A DNA stretch of 8,728 nucleotides from Oscillospiraceae bacterium UBA3851 (lineage in GTDB: Bacteria; Bacillota; Clostridia; Oscillospirales; Oscillospiraceae), in contig DGHJ01000093.1 of NCBI GenBank assembly GCA_002392625.1, positions 1,127 to 9,854 of the forward strand. Direction: 5' to 3'. The notes beneath the pieces were generated by a model. That model searched no databases. It was not told the DNA's origin and worked only from the letters and a program-made list of their open reading frames with translations. Positions 5,911-8,728 of this stretch are shown one piece after another. The translations under genes were made by a program, and so were the position numbers. Positions within the stretch are counted from its first letter, which is position 1. The number at the start of each line of letters is the position of its first letter.

Positions 5911-6471
5911 ATGGAAGACCGGGAGATCATTGAGCTGTACTGGCGGCGGGATGAAAACGCCATCGCCGAGACGGCGGCGCGGTACGGCCCTTACTGCTGC
6001 GCCATTGCCCGGAGCGTGCTGGGCAACGACGCCGACGCTGAGGAATGTGTCAACGACGTATTGGCCGCCGCGTGGAACGCCATGCCACCCCAGAGACCCG
6101 ACGAGCTCCGCGCCTTTTTGGCACGGATCACCCGGAACCTGGCGCTGAAACGTCTGCGAAACAATAACGCCAAGAAGCGGGGCGGCGGCGAGACGGCGCT
6201 GGCGCTGGAGGAACTGGAGGAGGTCATCCCCGCCGGAACCACGCTGGACGAGGAGATCGAGGCACGGGAGCTGGCACGCAAGCTGGATGAATTTCTGGCC
6301 ACGCTGGGCGTCACCGAGCGGCGGGTATTTTTGTGCCGCTACTGGTATTTCGACGACCTCCGCAACATCGCCTCGCGCTTTGGAATGGGGGAGAGCAGGG
6401 TGAAGATGATGTGTGCCCGCACGCGGAAAAAGCTGCTGCTCTACTTGCAAAAGGAGGATTTGCTATCATGA
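5911..6471 (+). CDS. ECF-type RNA polymerase sigma factor (sigma-70 family)
   Basis: This 186-residue sigma factor has only regions 2 and 4. Region 2 spans about residues 18-84, including RSVLGNDADAEECVNDVL and the helix ending ITRNLALKRLR, which binds core polymerase and the -10 element. A charged linker follows (84-120). Region 4 (122-178) carries the helix-turn-helix 'LRNIASRFGMGESRVKMMCARTRKKL', which reads the -35. ATG 5911 is chosen for the AGGAGG at 5898-5903; an upstream in-frame TTG at 5872 lacks a ribosome site. The stop overlaps the next gene's start as ATGA (6468-6471), implying coupled translation with a membrane-anchored partner, the usual sigma/anti-sigma arrangement. Its target promoters and signal are unknown. 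Nothing ties it to purine catabolism except position, and it runs opposite to hyuA and ygfK. Confidence 0.92.
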   Translation: MEDREIIELYWRRDENAIAETAARYGPYCCAIARSVLGNDADAEECVNDVLAAAWNAMPPQRPDELRAFLARITRNLALKRLRNNNAKKRGGGETALALEELEEVIPAGTTLDEEIEARELARKLDEFLATLGVTERRVFLCRYWYFDDLRNIASRFGMGESRVKMMCARTRKKLLLYLQKEDLLS

Positions 6472-7304
6472 AAACAGATCGTTTACAGGACGCTCTGGGC
6501 GCCGTCCGGGACGACTACGTGCTGGACGCCCACAGCGAGAGAAAGACGAACCACAAAGCATGGCAACGCTGGGGCACGCTGGCGGCCTGCCTGTGCCTGG
6601 CGGCGGTGTGCGCCATCGGCGTACCGAAGCTGCTGCACCGGGAGACCGGGCCCGCGCTGCAACCGGACGACAAGCCGATCGTCGAACCCGGCGCCGACCC
6701 GGTGAAGCCCGACCCGGACCCGGCGGAACCCCGGCCTCACTACGACTGGCCTGTGATCTACAACGAAGTCGATTCGATGCCCGACGCCGAAGCCCACTAC
6801 ATCTCCATTGCTGGCCGAGCGCTGACAGAGACGGAGCTTGACGCTCTGCTCCCGATTCGGGGCGGCGATCTGCTGAAGCTGGAGCGCTCGTATGCGTATT
6901 TTGGAGGATATGGCTTGGATGAACCCGGCGGCCATATCTATCCGGAGGACGCGAAGCTGGACAGCGTGGAGCTGGTTTTTGTCGATCCGGTTCGTGGCTA
7001 CAGCGTCCGCATCGGTATGTGGCCCGCCGGTCAGACATCCCTGTTCAGCTGGGCGTCCCAGTTTGATCCGAAGGAGTATCAGGCCACAAATTTTGGCAGC
7101 GATCAGGAGACTCTGTTTCTGACGCTGTTCCAGTGCGAGGATACTGTGTGGACGTATCTCACCTGTGGTGACGTAAGCTATTATGTGTCAGCGGATAAAG
7201 CGTTCCGAGACGGCATCGGGGACAACTTCTATCATGTTGTTTTGGGCCTTCTGCGATCCGACAACAACTCACCGGATCTGTCGATCATCGTGCCCAATCC
7301 CTGA
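6468..7304 (+). CDS. Single-pass membrane protein, putative anti-sigma factor
   Basis: This 278-residue protein is coupled to the sigma gene by a 4-bp ATGA overlap, with AAGGAGG at 6451-6457. Residues 1-34 are charged and predicted cytoplasmic (MKTDRLQDALGAVRDDYVLD). One hydrophobic helix spans about 36-52. A Pro/Asp/Glu-rich linker (about 61-88, with DPxxPDPDPAEPRP) leads to an extracytoplasmic domain rich in aromatics. The short N-terminal segment resembles those of Clostridia membrane proteins found after ECF genes, which bind the sigma factor. I see no HxxxCxxC zinc anti-sigma motif. The outer domain has no family I can name and may be the sensor. Codons in the last 400 bases look more AT-rich than the rest of the module. 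Topology is well supported; anti-sigma activity is inferred from position. Confidence 0.75.
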   Translation: MKTDRLQDALGAVRDDYVLDAHSERKTNHKAWQRWGTLAACLCLAAVCAIGVPKLLHRETGPALQPDDKPIVEPGADPVKPDPDPAEPRPHYDWPVIYNEVDSMPDAEAHYISIAGRALTETELDALLPIRGGDLLKLERSYAYFGGYGLDEPGGHIYPEDAKLDSVELVFVDPVRGYSVRIGMWPAGQTSLFSWASQFDPKEYQATNFGSDQETLFLTLFQCEDTVWTYLTCGDVSYYVSADKAFRDGIGDNFYHVVLGLLRSDNNSPDLSIIVPNP

Positions 7305-7311
7305 TTTCCCG

Positions 7312-7341
7312 CTGGCAATTCCCCCGCCGCCGTGGTATACT
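7312..7341 (+). promoter_or_regulatory. Extended -10 promoter of the ASCH gene
   Basis: TATACT (7336-7341) is preceded by TG and one base, making an extended -10. A weak -35 (CTGGCA, 7312-7317, or TGGCAA, 7313-7318) lies 17-18 bp upstream. The leader would be only about 20 nt and almost filled by the ribosome site. This suggests the ASCH gene can be transcribed separately from the sigma operon. Confidence 0.5.
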
Positions 7342-7365
7342 CTCCCCAAAAGGGAGGTGGCTGCC

Positions 7366-7941
7366 GTGAAGCTGTCAGATTATGACGGGAAGCTTGTCCG
7401 GTTGACGGACGACAACGGCCAGGTGTTCGACGGGGAGACCGTGTGGGACAGCGAGGAGTACTGTTTCCACGAGTACGGCGTGGAGGAAGAGGCGCTGCGC
7501 ATCGACAATTGGCTGTTTTACAAAAGCCAGATCCGCCATGTGGAGCTGCTGGGGCAACGGGAACCGGCGCTGTGGATGAGCCGCCCCCTCCACCGGATGA
7601 AGCTGCACCCGGAGCCGTTCCGGATGATGGAGCTGGGCCAAAAGACCATCGAGCTGCGGCTCTGGGACGAAAAGCGCCGGAAGCTGCACGTGGGCGACGT
7701 GATCCGCTTCGAGGATGCCACCGACGAGACGGAGGTGCTGTACGTGCAGGTGGCGGAGCTGCGGGTGTTCCCCGGCTTTGAGGAGCTGTATCGTGAGCTG
7801 CCCCTGCTGCAGTGCGGCTACACGGAGGAGAACGTGACCTCCGCCTCGCCATCGGACATGGACGCATACTATTCCCCGGAGCGGCAGGCGCGCTGGGGCG
7901 TGGTGGGCATCCGCGTCTCCCAGCCGTGGCTTGAGGAGTGA
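7366..7941 (+). CDS. ASCH domain-containing protein
   Basis: This 191-residue soluble protein starts at GTG 7366, chosen because AGGGAGGTGG (7351-7360) lies just upstream and a promoter precedes it; in-frame codons further upstream lie in the previous gene. Residues about 76-186 form an ASCH domain, a PUA-like beta barrel. Its signature GQKTIELRLWDEKRRKLHVG (91-110) contains the GxKxxExR motif (K93, E96, R98). The C terminus 'YSPERQARWGVVGIRV' fits the final strand. ASCH domains bind RNA or modified nucleic acids, and some act as nucleoside amidohydrolases (YqfB type). Residues 1-62 look like a separate small beta domain (YDGKLVRLTDDNGQVFDG) of Sm-like appearance. The biological role is unknown. 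It sits 61 bp after the putative anti-sigma gene and ends at a strong terminator. Confidence 0.85.
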   Translation: MKLSDYDGKLVRLTDDNGQVFDGETVWDSEEYCFHEYGVEEEALRIDNWLFYKSQIRHVELLGQREPALWMSRPLHRMKLHPEPFRMMELGQKTIELRLWDEKRRKLHVGDVIRFEDATDETEVLYVQVAELRVFPGFEELYRELPLLQCGYTEENVTSASPSDMDAYYSPERQARWGVVGIRVSQPWLEE

Positions 7942-7951
7942 GACGGAACAG

Positions 7952-7989
7952 AAAACCGCCGGACCGATGAACTCGGTCCGGCGGTTTTT
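7952..7989. terminator. Bidirectional intrinsic terminator
   Basis: A perfect 16-bp stem (7952-7967 with 7973-7988) and 5-nt loop end in TTTTT on the plus strand. The left arm starts with AAAA, which gives a matching U-tract for minus-strand transcripts. It therefore serves the ASCH gene, 10 bp after its stop, and can also stop transcription arriving from ygfK. Confidence 0.9.
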
Positions 7990-8005
7990 GCGTTCTTTGG
8001 TTCTC

Positions 8006-8103
8006 TGTCATTGCGAGGGCTGCGCGACAGCCCGTGGCAATCCGTAATCTCCGGGGAATAGCGGATTCCCACGACCGGCTTGCGAATTGGCCTCGAAATG
8101 ACA
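8006..8103. repeat. 98-bp REP/MITE-like imperfect palindrome
   Basis: The outer arms TGTCATTGCGAGG (8006-8018) and CCTCGAAATGACA (8091-8103) pair with one mismatch. Inner arms CGTGGCAATCCG (8033-8044) and CGGATTCCCACG (8062-8073) also pair with one mismatch. A side hairpin GGGCTG/CAGCCC lies at 8017-8022 and 8028-8033. The terminal TGTCATTGCGAGG and the internal GGCAATCC blocks resemble a dispersed intergenic repeat that I recall from many bacterial genomes, including Clostridia. There is no coding capacity, so any movement would need a transposase in trans. It lies between convergent genes, a usual location for such elements. Confidence 0.7.
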
Positions 8104-8110
8104 ATGCATA

Positions 8111-8130
8111 TAAAGTGATTTTGCTTTACA
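8111..8130 (-). repeat. Post-stop hairpin element, copy 2
   Basis: Read on the minus strand, TGTAAAGCAAAATCACTTTA begins two bases before the ygfK stop codon. It matches the end of the threonine-synthase-like gene (3709-3728) at 18 of 20 positions and in the same sense. TAAAG/CTTTA can pair as a 5-bp stem. It runs almost directly into the 98-bp palindrome. Confidence 0.5.
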
Positions 8131-8728
8131 GATACAGATACCCGTACTTATCCCGGATCTGCAGGATCAGCGCATCCAGCGCCGTGGGCAGACCGTTGTT
8201 CCGGGTGCTGATGTTGTACTCCCTGGGGGGACCGAAGGTGCGGACCCGGACGGTATCGTGATCCAGGAAGAGCACGCCGGCGTTCTGAGAATCGACCATG
8301 TCCTCTGCCGTCTGGAACAGGGTGAACTTGTCACGGCTGGGGGCGGAGTCGTAGGGGCAGAAGGCGGTGCAGTTGCCGCACTCGTTGCACATCCTGTCCA
8401 CGTGGAGGATCTGGTGGCTGCCGTCCGGCATGGTGATGGCCACGTTGGCCCGGTTGGGACACACGTCCACGCAGTTTTCACAGACGGTGGAGCACTGGAG
8501 GCACCGCTGACCCTCGCAGGCGGCGCAGCTCTCGCACAGCACGCCCTTGCGCTCCGACGCCTGGGGGACGGTGAGGTGCGCCGCTTCCGGGATCTCATAC
8601 ACGTAGGGGATGCCGATGACCTCCTTGGCGAACTCCGCGGCGTCGGCGATGCCCTCTACCACCGTGGCCGGACCCCGGCGGCAGTCGCCGGCGGCGTAGA
8701 CGCCGGGGAGATTGGTACGCAGGGAGGG
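8126..8728 (-). CDS. ygfK: Putative selenate reductase subunit YgfK, C-terminal part
   Basis: The 3' end of a gene enters from the right edge; 200 residues and the stop codon are visible and the frame stays open to position 8728. The first visible residues, 'TNLPGVYAAGDCRRGPATVVEGIADA', are the conserved end of the FAD-binding fold of glutamate-synthase-like oxidoreductases. A cysteine-rich ferredoxin region follows: CESCAACEGQRCLQC, CSTVCENCVDVCPNRANV and the classic CNECGNCTAFCP, enough for at least two [4Fe-4S] clusters. This order matches YgfK, roughly 1000 residues in full, so about a fifth is seen. The family is named from co-occurrence with selenium-dependent molybdenum hydroxylases. 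It probably shuttles electrons between NAD(P)H and a partner enzyme in purine/urate breakdown; 'selenate reductase' is a putative label. It is transcribed towards hyuA but separated from it by the plus-strand sigma/ASCH module. Confidence 0.85.
   Translation of the reverse strand, partial: PSLRTNLPGVYAAGDCRRGPATVVEGIADAAEFAKEVIGIPYVYEIPEAAHLTVPQASERKGVLCESCAACEGQRCLQCSTVCENCVDVCPNRANVAITMPDGSHQILHVDRMCNECGNCTAFCPYDSAPSRDKFTLFQTAEDMVDSQNAGVLFLDHDTVRVRTFGPPREYNISTRNNGLPTALDALILQIRDKYGYLYL

Noticed and set aside
6333..6467. Extending the putative anti-sigma gene upstream in frame to 6333
   Set aside because: This would overlap the sigma gene by 139 bp. ATG 6468 has AAGGAGG and the usual ATGA overlap.
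7183..7365. Extending the ASCH protein upstream in frame to 7183
   Set aside because: It would run inside the preceding gene and across a promoter. GTG 7366 has a strong ribosome site, and the upstream residues look random.
7942..8125. Small open frame across the 98-bp repeat (from 8034 on the plus strand)
   Set aside because: It reads through a palindromic repeat into the antisense of ygfK, with no ribosome site or protein-like composition.
1..8728. CRISPR arrays, tRNA/rRNA genes, riboswitches, phage or transposase genes
   Set aside because: No regularly spaced repeats, cloverleaf patterns, recognisable aptamer folds or integrase/transposase motifs were seen on either strand.

Overview
The window looks like chromosomal DNA of a GC-rich anaerobic Firmicute, most likely a gut Oscillospiraceae (Flavonifractor/Lawsonibacter/Oscillibacter-like; inferred). 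The reasons are strong AGGAGG ribosome sites, high-GC codon use, sigma-A style promoters, intrinsic terminators, a Clostridia-type ECF sigma/membrane-protein pair, and genes named in other bacteria for their link to selenium-dependent molybdenum hydroxylases. No tRNA, rRNA, CRISPR array or transposase was seen.

Left part (1-3780). The first 35 codons of ygeY (M20 peptidase-like hydrolase) leave the window leftwards. Divergently, a DauR/YheO-type PAS-HTH regulator starts at a TTG codon and is translationally coupled to a 493-residue fold-type II PLP enzyme of unassigned reaction. A zinc-ribbon threonine-synthase-like PLP enzyme follows. The 187-base divergent control region holds two facing promoters, a 14-bp palindrome and a 10-bp direct repeat spaced exactly 40 bp apart. 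The three-gene operon ends at a 16-bp perfect hairpin.

Middle (3790-5800, minus strand). hyuA encodes a dihydropyrimidinase/hydantoinase with all metal ligands intact, followed at 31 bp by a three-helix membrane protein of unknown function. hyuA has its own promoter, with a palindrome over the -35 box.

Right part (5800-8728). A plus-strand module of ECF sigma factor, single-pass membrane partner and ASCH-domain protein ends at a strong bidirectional terminator. A 98-bp REP/MITE-like imperfect palindrome follows. The minus-strand 3' end of ygfK, the Fe-S/flavin putative selenate reductase subunit, enters from the right.

Together ygeY, hyuA and ygfK mark the anaerobic purine/urate-type catabolic cluster known from E. 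coli (ygeW-ygeX-ygeY-hyuA...ygfK-ssnA-xdhD) and from gut anaerobes that degrade urate. The likely flow is ring opening by hyuA, deacylation or hydrolysis by ygeY, and breakdown of the released amino acids by PLP enzymes, with ygfK as the redox partner. The two PLP enzymes and their regulator are the least understood part. The sigma/ASCH module lies on the opposite strand between hyuA and ygfK and looks like an unrelated insertion.
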